Counted from the stretch's first letter, positions 1-7,939 are shown. The stretch: 25,762 bases of DNA from CAZART01 sp964487555 (GCA_964487555.1 CAZART010000076.1:1-25762), one strand, 5' to 3'. Numbers and translations are program-made. The notes: generated by a model not told the origin, from the letters alone.

Positions 1-319
1 CCTCCGCGATGAACCGGTAGCCGTGCCGGGGGACCGTCTGGATGAAGCGGGGATTAGAAGCGTCGTCTCCGAGCTGCCGGCGGATGTCTTTGATGCACTG
101 CGTGAGTGCGCTGTCGCTGACCACGACGTCGTCCCAGACCTCCTCAAAAAACCGATCCTTCTCTACGAGGCGGCCATGCTGACGTACCAGAAGGACGAGT
201 GCGTCGAAGTATCTGGCGCTGAGGTCCAGGCGTTCTTCCTCATATATCAGCTCGCGGTTAACGACGTCGAGGGTGAAGTCGCCGAAGCGGTAGATCGGGG
301 TATCCTGCACGATGCTCAC
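1..319 (-). CDS. CadC/OmpR-type winged-helix transcriptional regulator, N-terminal part (runs off the window)
   Basis: The reverse complement encodes about 106 residues that form a complete OmpR/PhoB-type winged-helix DNA-binding domain. Typical landmarks are YRFGDFTLD near the start, LSARYFDALVLLV in the first helices, LVEKDRFFEEVW, the recognition-helix region DSALTQCIKDIRRQLGD and the wing signature VPRHGYRF. An N-terminal domain of this type belongs to one-component CadC-like regulators, often followed by a membrane segment and a TolB-like/TPR sensor part; here that part lies outside the window. No ATG lies between the upstream in-frame stop and the domain, so the start is probably GTG at 319, or the GTG three codons later. 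It is divergent from the DUF4153-like gene at 447, so the 127-bp gap should hold both promoters, and it may regulate that neighbour (inference). Confidence 0.85.
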   Translation of the reverse strand, partial: MSIVQDTPIYRFGDFTLDVVNRELIYEEERLDLSARYFDALVLLVRQHGRLVEKDRFFEEVWDDVVVSDSALTQCIKDIRRQLGDDASNPRFIQTVPRHGYRFIAE

Positions 320-446
320 GAAATGCTCAGATGTCGCTCATGCCGCTCACGGGCTCTGGCGGCATATTACGGGTCAAGGGTCACGCCTGCAACGCGGGAG
401 CGACCGCCGGAATTCATAACGATCGAATCGAATCAAATAGACGACC
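320..446. promoter_or_regulatory. Divergent intergenic region between the winged-helix regulator and the DUF4153-like gene
   Basis: The 127 bp separate two divergently transcribed genes and so should carry both promoters and any operator of the winged-helix regulator. I could not identify a convincing -10/-35 pair or a strong inverted repeat. The plus-strand start at 447 has no clear Shine-Dalgarno sequence. The call rests on gene arrangement only. Confidence 0.4.
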
Positions 447-1769
447 ATGACGCTGAAGCAAGATATCGAGAAGGCGAGCGGAGATCCTGCCGGTCTCGAA
501 CGTCTCTACAGGAGCTCGCACGCAGAAGGAAACGAAGCCGCATTCAGAAAAGCCCTTCGGCAATGCAAAGAAGAGCACCCGGGTGACATCCTCCTCGAAG
601 CCTGGGCCCACCGATTCGATTTGCCTGCGGAAAGTGAGGAGGACAAAGGTAGGCACAATCGGCAATGGTGGATCGTCATCGGCGCGAGCGTTCTGCTCGG
701 CGTCGTGAGTGCCCTGCTGGCACGCGGCGAGGCTCCGGTTCCCATCCCGGGAGAAGCAGACGTGCTGTTCTGGGTGGGGTGGGGGCCGCTTGTCGCAATC
801 GGCCTTCTCGCCTACCTGGCCTGGGCCCATCGTTCGACGAAAAGCCTGACGAGATACGGCGCTGCGGCCGTCACCGTCGTTGTGGCGGCCCTCTACGTGG
901 GGCTCACCATTGGGGCCAGAACCGACGACGTAGCGATTCTGGGATCCATCCACCTGCTGCTCGTATCCTGGGCCGTCGTCGGAGCGGCGCTCTGTCTCGG
1001 CTATCCGAATCCTGCGAGGCAATCCTACGCCTATCTCGTCAAGTCGGTCGAGACCGTGTTGACCGGGGGCATCTTCTTCGGTGCCGGGCTGATTTTCGTC
1101 GGGCTTACCTACGGCATCTTCGCGGTACTCGGTATCGAGCTTCCCGAGGAAGACCTCCAGGTGGTTGCTGCCTGGGCCGTCGGCGCCATCCCGCTGCTGG
1201 CGATCGGCAGCGTGTACAATCCCGCGGCGTCGCCCGCGGCACAGGACTGGCATGCCGGTCTGACGCGCACGCTCCGAATCCTCGCCCGGCTCTTACTCCC
1301 GCTCGCCCTGGGTGTGCTGCTGGTCTACGTCCTGTGGTTTATTCCGGTCTACTTCCGGAAGCCTTTCGAGGAGCGGGAAGTGCTCATCGTCTACAACGCC
1401 AGCATCCTGGCCATCATGGTTCTGTTGACCGTCGTCGTCTCCGGCCCGATCGAATCTCGATCGGTCAGGCACGGATCTCTCTTCCAGTACGCCGTCCTCG
1501 GACTCGGCGGGCTCACGCTGATCCTCAACGTCTACGCATTGGCGGCAGTTGTCAGCCGGGCCATCGAATCCGGCATGACTCCGAACCGGTATGCGGTTAT
1601 AGGATGGAACGTCACGACGCTGCTGATCCTGGCATCGGTGGGTTTCCGGCTTTGGAAAGGTCGCCGGCAGCCCTGGATGTCCGTCTTTCGCGAATCGATA
1701 GGTCTGTTCGCGACGCTCGCCGTGATTTGGGCCGTCTCGTTGCTAATCGCCCTGCCCTTTTTTAACTAG
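447..1769 (+). CDS. Polytopic membrane protein, DUF4153-like
   Basis: The product has 440 residues. A soluble, charged N-terminus of about 70 residues (low-complexity helical, rich in Glu/Lys/Arg) is followed by about ten to twelve hydrophobic membrane segments between residues 73 and 439. The motif SGMTPNRYAVIGWN near residue 375, followed by two further membrane helices, resembles the conserved C-terminal part of DUF4153 proteins, where a TPNR motif is typical. The molecular function of that family is not established. Start at ATG 447; the ribosome-binding site is weak. The gene is divergent from the winged-helix regulator, and the next plus-strand gene is 316 bp away, so it is probably transcribed alone. 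The family assignment rests on motif memory and is moderately sure; integral membrane location is clear. Confidence 0.75.
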   Translation: MTLKQDIEKASGDPAGLERLYRSSHAEGNEAAFRKALRQCKEEHPGDILLEAWAHRFDLPAESEEDKGRHNRQWWIVIGASVLLGVVSALLARGEAPVPIPGEADVLFWVGWGPLVAIGLLAYLAWAHRSTKSLTRYGAAAVTVVVAALYVGLTIGARTDDVAILGSIHLLLVSWAVVGAALCLGYPNPARQSYAYLVKSVETVLTGGIFFGAGLIFVGLTYGIFAVLGIELPEEDLQVVAAWAVGAIPLLAIGSVYNPAASPAAQDWHAGLTRTLRILARLLLPLALGVLLVYVLWFIPVYFRKPFEEREVLIVYNASILAIMVLLTVVVSGPIESRSVRHGSLFQYAVLGLGGLTLILNVYALAAVVSRAIESGMTPNRYAVIGWNVTTLLILASVGFRLWKGRRQPWMSVFRESIGLFATLAVIWAVSLLIALPFFN

Positions 1770-2085
1770 CCTGGGAGGAGGGACTAGCCCGCGGCTCCCT
1801 TCCGGGGAAGCCGTGAGCCGAGCGCTCAGTCGTAGCGAGGGCCAAGTGCTTCTTCAGGTTGAGTGCTCGCCAGGCTGACGTCGGTGCGGGTACGAAAGTG
1901 ATGGCCGTGAACCATCTCGGTCGGTTGAAATCCAATCACAAAAGAGCGGCGGCCTCCATGTTAAGGCAGGTCTGAGAAATTGGAATCCAACACAGGATGA
2001 GATATTCTCGGCGCAGGCGCGATAACTCCTTACACCTGGAATAAACCAAGCCACTTAAAATATCGGCGCTGCGAAGGAGACTGCG
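1770..2085. other. Intergenic region of about 316 bp with no gene recognised
   Basis: No reading frame here looks like protein. The first part holds a hairpin (about 1792-1813, listed separately). The last 20 bp contain a good Shine-Dalgarno for the DUF1801 gene (GAAGGAG, eight bases before the ATG at 2086). The AT-rich stretch around 1930-2060 is the likely promoter area of that gene, but no clear box could be fixed. Confidence 0.5.
1792..1819 (+). terminator. Possible hairpin terminator after the DUF4153-like gene
   Basis: CGGCTCCC and GGGGAAGCCG form a GC-rich hairpin 23 bp after the stop codon, with an alternative outer pairing GGCT/AGCC. There is no T-tract after it, so it is not a canonical intrinsic terminator. 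It is reported because of its position and stem strength only. Confidence 0.3.
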
Positions 2086-2490
2086 ATGAAGAGATCGGCA
2101 CCGCGAGAGGGAAAGGCGGCTTCCGAGCTGATCGACGAGAGGATCAAGGAACTCGGCGACTGGCGGGGAGAAACCCTGAGCCGGATGCGCAGGCTCATCA
2201 AGGAGGCTGACCCTCAGATTGTCGAGGAATGGAAGTGGAGGGGGACCCCGGTTTGGTCTCACAACGGCCTCGTCTGCACGGGGGAGACCTACAAGAGCAC
2301 CGTTAAGCTGACATTCGCCAGAGGGGCTTCCGTGAAGGACCCTTCGGACCTGTTCAACGCGAGCCTCGACGGGAAAGTAAGACGCGCCATCGACATCCAC
2401 GAAGGCGACAGCATTAACGAAGCGGAGTTCAAGGCACTCATCCGGGCCGCCGTGGCGCTGAACCTAAAGGACAACAAGCGGCCTGCCTGA
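2086..2490 (+). CDS. DUF1801 domain protein
   Basis: The product has 134 residues and no signal peptide, so it is probably cytoplasmic. It matches the DUF1801 (YdhG-like) fold family: an N-terminal helix pair (SELIDERIKELGDWRGETL), then EEWKWRGTPVWSHNGLVCTG, a typical GETYKSTVKLTFARGAS strand block, and the C-terminal RAIDIHEGDSINEAEFKAL segment ending in a helix. Family members are small stand-alone proteins of unknown biochemical role. The start is well supported by GAAGGAG eight bases upstream. The arginase-like gene follows 114 bp later on the same strand, with no sign of tight coupling. The family call is confident; the function is not known. Confidence 0.9.
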   Translation: MKRSAPREGKAASELIDERIKELGDWRGETLSRMRRLIKEADPQIVEEWKWRGTPVWSHNGLVCTGETYKSTVKLTFARGASVKDPSDLFNASLDGKVRRAIDIHEGDSINEAEFKALIRAAVALNLKDNKRPA

Positions 2491-2604
2491 CGCGGCCATT
2501 GCGCGCTCGCCTCCGTACAAGGGATTTCGCTGATGAATGGCATGGTGGAATGCTCATAGGCCCTGTGCCGGTTATGGCCGGGCCGTTACCGCGCACGCGG
2601 TCGA

Positions 2605-3462
2605 ATGAACGTCACTCTTTTTTCCATACCATATGATTCTGGACTCCGGGGCGTCCGCATGGGGGCAGGACCAGAACACCTGATCGCTGCCGACCTTCCC
2701 GGTCGTCTCGCTGCCGCAGGCCACAATGTTCGAATCGAGATGATCGAGCACGAGAGCGAGCCTCCTGCAGAGATTCGGACGGGGTTCGAGTTGATGGGAA
2801 AGGTTTCCCATCATGTGCGCCGCGCCGTTAAGAGACGTAGTTTTCCGCTCGTTCTTTCAGGAAATTGTAATGTTGCCATCGGTACGATGGCCGGATTCGA
2901 CGCCGAGCTAGGCGTTGTCTGGTTGGATGCTCATCCGGATTTTCAAACGCCCGATACGTCGAAAAGTGGATTCTTGGATGCCATGGGGCTTGCAACGGCT
3001 ACTGGGCATTGCTGGGGGGCGTTGGCTTCCACGGTGTCCGGGTTTCATCCCATCCTTGAGTCGCATGTCATTCTGCTTGGCGTACGTGATGTCCAACCAG
3101 AAGAACGTAAGGCACTGAATGCTTCCGAGATCACCGTTATTGCATCTATAAATGACCGCGATTCCAGCATGCTTGAAAATGCGCTGGAGAATCTATCCAG
3201 CGATGTTGAGGGCGTATATCTTCATATCGACCTCGATGTGCTGGATACTTCTTTCGGTTTGGCGAACGAGTATGCTGCGCACAGTGGGTTGAGCCCCTCC
3301 GATATCGGCGTCATTGTGGCAGAAGTGAGCCGCCGTTTACCTATTTACGCAATCGGAATAGCATCTTTCGATCCTGGCCTCGCTCCAAATGGACCAATGA
3401 CCGAAACGGCACTTCGGCTAATCGTGAAGGTGATGGCTCTTGCTGAGGGCAGCATGGTGTAG
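2605..3462 (+). CDS. Arginase/agmatinase-fold (ureohydrolase family) protein with a Cys-variant metal site
   Basis: The product has 285 residues, near the usual arginase length. Metal-site motifs are visible: DAHPD at residues 108-112 and HIDLDVLD at 207-214, which supply the bridging and binding aspartates (D108, H110, D112, D209, D211). The first motif, normally GGDHS, is SGNCN (85-89), so the usual manganese-binding His is replaced by Cys88. The loop after DAHPD reads TPDTSKSGFLDAMGLA instead of the substrate-loop His-containing version of true arginases. The family hydrolyses C-N bonds of guanidino or related amidine compounds; the substrate here cannot be assigned and guanidino activity is not certain. 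No Shine-Dalgarno is obvious at ATG 2605. The gene is visibly richer in A+T than its neighbours, which could reflect transfer (inference). It converges on the minus-strand gene at 3502. Confidence 0.85.
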   Translation: MNVTLFSIPYDSGLRGVRMGAGPEHLIAADLPGRLAAAGHNVRIEMIEHESEPPAEIRTGFELMGKVSHHVRRAVKRRSFPLVLSGNCNVAIGTMAGFDAELGVVWLDAHPDFQTPDTSKSGFLDAMGLATATGHCWGALASTVSGFHPILESHVILLGVRDVQPEERKALNASEITVIASINDRDSSMLENALENLSSDVEGVYLHIDLDVLDTSFGLANEYAAHSGLSPSDIGVIVAEVSRRLPIYAIGIASFDPGLAPNGPMTETALRLIVKVMALAEGSMV

Positions 3463-3501
3463 CAAGCGCCCGTCCTCTTTGGTGCGGCTCGGAGGGAGCG
3501 T

Positions 3502-4236
3502 CTATCTCCGCACGACAACCGTCCGAACGTCCGTCGCCGTCGGTCCGCGCGTGCGGATGAGATAGAGTCCCGATGGAAGCGCGTCCGCGTTGAAGGTGAG
3601 TGTCTGCTGCGCGTCCGCCGGAACGGCTCCGTCGAACAGGAGAGCGATGCGGCGGCCAAGGGCATCGAACGCCTCCACTGTAAGGTGCTGCGCGTGGTCG
3701 ACGGACAGAGTCATCATGGCCTGCGATTCGACCGGATGCGGACGGGGCATGTCCAGCGAGAATCCCATCGCTTTCTCGCCCTCCGTCGGAAGCGGCGCGG
3801 TTCCCTTGCCCAGGCGCTCGAGATCCTCCCCGGCATCCGCATATTTCGCGTTTCGGGTGCAGAGATGCGTGGAGACGTGATCGATGTCCTCCGACGGCCC
3901 GAACGCGTAAAGGACGAACTTCTCGCCGACCTCGAAGCGGGCCCACGGATCGTTGTACCCGCACGAGGCGGATCTCGACCGCGTCCAGACCTCGAACGTC
4001 GCCGGCACGTCTCCCTTCCACACCTCCTCCACCTGGATCGTCGCGATGAGGAACGCTTTGAGTGAGGAATTGCTGCGGACCGTGTCCACGTCGAGCACGA
4101 GGCCCGCGAACGCGTAGTCGGCATACTCGAGCTGCTGCTCAAGCGTGACGGCGACGCACGTGCAGGCCCGCGCGTCGCGCAAAGTGAGCAGATTCAGGCC
4201 GGCGAGCAGGAGGGCGGATGCGATAGCGATTCTCAT
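3502..4236 (-). CDS. Secreted TIMP/NTR-like domain protein with type IX-type C-terminal sorting domain
   Basis: I chose ATG 4236 because it gives a clean Sec signal peptide (MRIAIASALLLAGLNLL, cleavage after ARA24) followed directly by CTC; a longer frame extends upstream to 4371 but adds a polar leader that would hide the signal. The mature N-terminus (CTC, then LEYADYAFAGLVLDV and VEEVWKGDVPATFEVWT, with later cysteines in ASCGYNDP and THLCTRN) resembles the bacterial TIMP/netrin-like fold, which starts with Cys-x-Cys. The last 75 residues (PRPHPVE, VEAFDALGRRI, LPSGLYLIRT, VRTVVVRR) are a Por/type A sorting domain that directs export through the outer membrane and cell-surface attachment or release. 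The protein is therefore probably extracellular. Its target is unknown. The arginase-like gene converges on it with 39 bp between them. Confidence 0.8.
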   Translation of the reverse strand: MRIAIASALLLAGLNLLTLRDARACTCVAVTLEQQLEYADYAFAGLVLDVDTVRSNSSLKAFLIATIQVEEVWKGDVPATFEVWTRSRSASCGYNDPWARFEVGEKFVLYAFGPSEDIDHVSTHLCTRNAKYADAGEDLERLGKGTAPLPTEGEKAMGFSLDMPRPHPVESQAMMTLSVDHAQHLTVEAFDALGRRIALLFDGAVPADAQQTLTFNADALPSGLYLIRTRGPTATDVRTVVVRR

Positions 4237-4674
4237 AGATTCATCGGCGGTTGCGAAAGTTGCGTCGGGTGGGACGTCAGCCCGGTAGTCGCTGGTCTTG
4301 CGCGACGCCGCATCTCGGGTGGCCGGTGAAGAAGCTCCGCGCTTCGAGTTATCCGTAGGGTGAAAAGACACACCATCGACGGGATTTATTTCATCCGACC
4401 GCCGGATAGGCGCAGGCCGTTGCGAGCAGTATCGGAATCGCCGGATAGACGAAGGCCGCGGCGAGCAGTATTGGAACGACCCAGCGGGCGATATGAAGCG
4501 CTTAATGAGGTCTTGCCGAGATGAAATCGACGCTTTCGCCCGTGGTGTTCAGACCGTTGTCGATTGACGCCGCATTCAGAGCCGGCGCGGGCCTGTTCCC
4601 GACCAAGCCAGGTCAGTCCGCCTTGCACGACGCGCTGCCCTGTAGGGTGATTGACGCGGTGAATGAACCCGTGA
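4237..4674. other. Intergenic region of about 438 bp between two minus-strand secreted-protein genes
   Basis: No convincing gene. It contains an imperfect 39-bp tandem duplication (listed separately) and a short inverted repeat, ATCCG-accgc-CGGAT, at about 4393-4407. The part nearest 4236 should hold the promoter of the TIMP-like gene. A minus-strand frame continues through the repeats but has arginine/serine-rich composition typical of a non-coding frame. Confidence 0.5.
4401..4478. repeat. Two-copy imperfect 39-bp tandem repeat
   Basis: Copy one (4401-4439) and copy two (4440-4478) both begin GCCGGATAG and share GCGAGCAGTAT; 32 of 39 positions agree. The period is 39, a multiple of three, but no supported gene covers it. 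It could be a remnant of a dispersed intergenic repeat family or a local duplication. Confidence 0.75.
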
Positions 4675-6591
4675 TTACTCCGGCACACGCGCGTTGTCGT
4701 AGAGGAATAGCCCACGGCCCACGCCCGGCATGTCGGTGCTTCTTGCCATCTGGAAGGCAATGTAACGGCCGTCGTCGCTGACCACCGGGTTGGAGGCCTT
4801 GTAGCCGCGCGTGTCGCTGAAGTACGTGAGCCGCTCCATCGCTCCCGAGCCGTCCAGGCGCAGCTTGTAGAGGTCGATGTGCTTATCGCCGCCTCCGCCG
4901 TGACGATCGCTCTCCACGAGCGTGTGTTCGCCATCCGGATAGACCCCCTCCGGTTCTTCGTAGGCGGGGGAGTTCGTGTAGTTCGTCACCTCGCCCGTCT
5001 GCAAGTCGAGGCCCAGGACCTCCGCGTTCGTGCCCATCTCCTCGATCGCGTTCACTCTGTAGGCGGAGAAGATCACCATCCGCTCATCCGGCCGCCGGAA
5101 GTTTTGCGGCTCGATGTCGGCTTCGAAAGAGAGATCGCGGCTGTCGAGGACGAGCTTCTTGTTAGCGAGCCGGGGCTCTCCGTTCGAATAGTCGATGTCC
5201 GCCATCCAGAACTGCGCGACGCCGTAGGGCAGATTGCGCGGCTCCAGCAGGTCGTCGGTGTCGTAGTAATCCGCATGTCCGATCATCCATACAATTCGAA
5301 GACGGGTTCGCGAGACGGCCGCGCCTTCAAATACTTCCGTTCCCAGCGGCACGGGTGGCTTGTCCAGGTGCTTGTCCAGCACCCAGAGTTCTGAGTCGCG
5401 CCAGCGACTTTTGTAGGGATCTGACGGATCGTAGTCCCTGGGGCCGAAGAGTAAGATATCCCCGTTGCTCAGGTACATCGCCCTCAGGAATCCTTCATGG
5501 TAGAAGTGCCCGGTAAGGAGACTGATCGCACGCGTTTCCAACTCGATTTCATAGACGTCCCCGAATGTTTTCTCGACGAAAAGGAGCTTCCGACCATCGT
5601 GGGACCAATCCGCGCGTTCGCCGAAGTTCGTCAGCCGCGTAATGTGGGGCGGGAGGTCGTCGGCGGGCGAGTCCGATGGCTCGTCGGAGGCATGGAGCAG
5701 AGGCAGGAAGGCTTTCATTCCATGTAGATGATCCACGTGATCGGGCGCCGAGTTGCCGGCAAAGCCAAGCACTACGAATCCGCCGGCTTCTACCGCGCTC
5801 AATTGCTGCATGCCGACCGGACCCCATTTGAGCGTCGCCCGGCGGCGAAGCCCCATCTGATCCACCAGATAATCGCTCGTCTCCGTCGTGCTCGCGAACG
5901 TGCCGGGGAATACCTCCGAATGGGTCACGACGAACGCCTTTTCGCCTGCTACCGCCTGTTCGGCGAATCGCACGAAGGGAGTGAGAAGCGTCGAATCGAT
6001 CCGGCCGCCCTCCGCCAACGGGGTTCGTTCCGGCACGTAGCCGGTGTGAAGTGCATCGAGAAGCAGCACGCCTCGCACGCGGTCGGCATGGCGCGAAAGG
6101 ATTGCCCGCACCGCACCGTAGCCGGCGCTGAACGCACTTACATCTATGAGTCCGAACGATACCGGCCCTGCCAGCGCCTGCGCCGCGCCGTCCGCCGCGG
6201 CCTCGATCAACGATTCAAAAGCGTCGTTCTCGCGAAACGGCTGCTCGAAGGCGCTCGATCCCGAGCCCAGGTTTACTACGGCGAGCACGTCGTGCGAATG
6301 GGAATTCGCGACGCCATCCATTGCGACGTGATCCGGTCCCATGAAGTGGATGAGCAGCGACGCCTCGCCCGGTGTCACCCCCTCGCCTACGAAAAGCGTG
6401 ACCGGATTCGTCAGCCCGGCGTCGATCGACCGCTCGATGCCGGGGTGATTCGCCGGCTCGATGCGCAGGTGCTCGCGCGTGCGCTCGACCATCGGGGAGG
6501 GGTTCTGGGAGGACTGCGCGCACACCTGCGAAGCGGCCGCGTTGAGGATGGCTGCGAGGAAGGTTGCCCTCATCATCCTCTTTGTGATCAT
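4675..6591 (-). CDS. Secreted two-domain protein: alpha/beta-hydrolase-like domain followed by TolB/PD40-type beta-propeller
   Basis: With the start at ATG 6591 the product has 638 residues. That start gives a signal peptide (MITKRMMRATFLAAIL, Ala-x-Ala-like cleavage near CAQ26). The open frame extends to 6699, but the extra residues are polar, and the Met pair at residues 6-7 is an alternative start. Residues 40-300 look like an alpha/beta-hydrolase: AFSAGYGA (Ser155) as nucleophile elbow, VLLLDALH (Asp179) after the next strand, and a His-rich DHVDHLHG (285-290) near the end. From residue 315 the sequence has propeller repeats of the PD40/TolB kind: ITRLTNFGERADWSHDGRK, VVSDDGRYIAFQ and MERLTYFSDTRG. 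Location is periplasm or outside the cell; an esterase/peptidase-like hydrolase is likely but no substrate can be named. Order (hydrolase first, propeller second) is the reverse of prolyl-oligopeptidase-type enzymes. Confidence 0.75.
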   Translation of the reverse strand: MITKRMMRATFLAAILNAAASQVCAQSSQNPSPMVERTREHLRIEPANHPGIERSIDAGLTNPVTLFVGEGVTPGEASLLIHFMGPDHVAMDGVANSHSHDVLAVVNLGSGSSAFEQPFRENDAFESLIEAAADGAAQALAGPVSFGLIDVSAFSAGYGAVRAILSRHADRVRGVLLLDALHTGYVPERTPLAEGGRIDSTLLTPFVRFAEQAVAGEKAFVVTHSEVFPGTFASTTETSDYLVDQMGLRRRATLKWGPVGMQQLSAVEAGGFVVLGFAGNSAPDHVDHLHGMKAFLPLLHASDEPSDSPADDLPPHITRLTNFGERADWSHDGRKLLFVEKTFGDVYEIELETRAISLLTGHFYHEGFLRAMYLSNGDILLFGPRDYDPSDPYKSRWRDSELWVLDKHLDKPPVPLGTEVFEGAAVSRTRLRIVWMIGHADYYDTDDLLEPRNLPYGVAQFWMADIDYSNGEPRLANKKLVLDSRDLSFEADIEPQNFRRPDERMVIFSAYRVNAIEEMGTNAEVLGLDLQTGEVTNYTNSPAYEEPEGVYPDGEHTLVESDRHGGGGDKHIDLYKLRLDGSGAMERLTYFSDTRGYKASNPVVSDDGRYIAFQMARSTDMPGVGRGLFLYDNARVPE

Positions 6592-7290
6592 CGGAATACT
6601 GGTCTCGTCGATCATGATAGTGGGCGATCTACCGGCCTGCCGGCTACCTGAATCATTCCGCCGTCCGTCCGTTTTAGCGGGGTTGTCGAGGTAATCCATC
6701 CTTGCGTAGTATCGATATGTGAAATGCTTGCGCTTTTGGGCTCTACATTCTGCCTGTGTTCCCCCTGTACCGAGCTGAAGCCCCGGCGCAGGTGATCGCG
6801 GAGGTGGATTCGGCAGCGACCGTTCGTAGTCTAACCGACGCCGCGGTCGAGATCAATGCGCAGTGGTGATCTCGGATGCTATATGGTCGCGCACTGAATC
6901 GGATCAACAATTGGCCGGAACGCCTAGCCCGAGTAATACGGTGGACCTGATTCAGATTACTCCGATCATGTTCTACGCGCCACCCGTTAACGTGTACCAC
7001 ATCTTCCGGTCGTCTGACGCCGAAGAGATCGACACGCCCGAGCTCCGCGCCGGCGCGAGAAATGCCACTGGTCGAAAGGGAGAAAAATGCTTTGGGCCGC
7101 CTGACCGGCTACCATACGGACGCCGCGGAAACGTCTTGCAGCGTCAGAATGTCAGCGTCTACATTTCCGGAACCGAACGAATCAATTGCGGCACCGGAGG
7201 CTACGGCATGTCCAATGCAGGATCAGCGTTAAAATGGGCTGAAGTCGAGACACATCCGGACGTATTGTGCCGCCTCATCAATCAAATCCA
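6592..7290. other. About 700 bp without a convincing gene; possible gene remnants
   Basis: The divergent promoters of the hydrolase-propeller gene (minus) and the first RibD/DHFR-fold gene (plus) must lie here. A short plus frame ending at the TGA 6867-6869 reads LYRAEAPAQVIAEVDSAAT, which looks like the N-terminal part of a secreted protein cut short. A 143-residue open frame (6863-7294) has no recognisable motif and irregular composition, so I do not call it a gene. A perfect 8-bp hairpin sits at 6848-6874. The stretch looks like decayed DNA. Confidence 0.45.
6848..6874. repeat. Perfect 8-bp inverted repeat, 11-base loop
   Basis: CGAGATCA (6848-6855) and TGATCTCG (6867-6874) are exact reverse complements. 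No T-run follows on either strand, so an operator-like site or a structured remnant is as likely as a terminator. Confidence 0.6.
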
Positions 7291-7806
7291 ATGAGACAAA
7301 TTTGCTACAGTGTCGCCATGAGCCTCGACGGCTACATCGCTGGTCCCAACGGCGAAAGCGACTGGATCAGCATGGACCCAGACATCGACTTTGAAGCATA
7401 CATGGGACGTTTCGACACACTCCTCATGGGGCGTCGGACGTTCGAAGTCGCCGGCGGTGGCTCGATGCCGGGAACGAAGACCGTCGTCGTGTCTCGCACT
7501 TTACGGCAGGAGGACCATCCGAACATCACGATCATCGGGACCGACTTGGAAGACGCCATCACCCATTTGCGTGCGGGGTCAGGCAAAGACATCTGGCTGT
7601 TCGGAGGTGGCTCGCTCTTCCGCAGCTTGCTCGATCTGGGATTGGTTGATGCGGTCGAAGTCGCGATAATCCCCGTCATGCTCGGTGCCGGGAAGCCGCT
7701 GCTGCTGCCGCCGGGCGAGCGAGCCGGACTGCGGCTCGTCGGGAGTCGAGTATATGAGAAGACGGGGACCGTGTCGCTGGAGTACGCTGTAGAGAAGGCA
7801 GGATAA
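7291..7806 (+). CDS. RibD C-terminal/dihydrofolate-reductase-fold family protein (YyaP-like)
   Basis: The product has 171 residues. It starts MRQICYSVAMSLDGYIAGPN, the hallmark N-terminus of the RibD_C/DHFR-like family. It continues with DTLLMGRRTFEVA (cofactor-binding loop), TVVVSRTL, DIWLFGGGSLFRSLL (Gly-rich NADPH-binding motif) and VEVAIIPVMLGAGKPLL. These proteins have the fold of reductases acting on pteridine or pyrimidine substrates, but most stand-alone members have no proven substrate. ATG 7291 is preferred over the GTG at 7267 because it begins exactly at the conserved first strand. A second family member lies 185 bp downstream on the same strand. Cytoplasmic, no signal peptide. 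Confidence 0.9.
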   Translation: MRQICYSVAMSLDGYIAGPNGESDWISMDPDIDFEAYMGRFDTLLMGRRTFEVAGGGSMPGTKTVVVSRTLRQEDHPNITIIGTDLEDAITHLRAGSGKDIWLFGGGSLFRSLLDLGLVDAVEVAIIPVMLGAGKPLLLPPGERAGLRLVGSRVYEKTGTVSLEYAVEKAG

Positions 7807-7911
7807 CCCGTCAACGTCGTCGACCAGATTGGAGCCGACCGCGCTGCGTGGCTTGCAGAAGGCTCTGTTCAGAAGCTTGGCGCGGCGTGATTGTGAGATT
7901 TCAAACACTCG

Positions 7912-7939
7912 AGTCGAATTCCCCAGCTTTCATTCGACT
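7912..7939. repeat. Perfect 8-bp inverted repeat between the two RibD/DHFR-fold genes
   Basis: AGTCGAAT (7912-7919) pairs with ATTCGACT (7932-7939), loop 12. It lies 53 bp before the ATG at 7992, a position suited to an operator or a weak terminator of the preceding gene. No T-tract is present. Confidence 0.55.

Noticed and set aside
23..586. 187-codon plus-strand frame at the window start
   Set aside because: It is the antisense of a textbook winged-helix domain on the minus strand and has no family-like content.
4386..4934. 182-codon minus-strand frame overlapping the end of the hydrolase-propeller gene
   Set aside because: Ser/Arg/Thr-rich shadow frame; its extension through the tandem repeat has no protein signature.
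6826..6990. GTCTAAC core-like sequence as a possible attC 5' box
   Set aside because: No complementary GTTAGAY within a plausible distance; GTTAACG at about 6990 does not pair with it.
6863..7294. 143-codon frame before the first RibD/DHFR-fold gene
   Set aside because: No recognisable motif, uneven composition and overlap with the next gene's start; treated as decayed or non-coding DNA.
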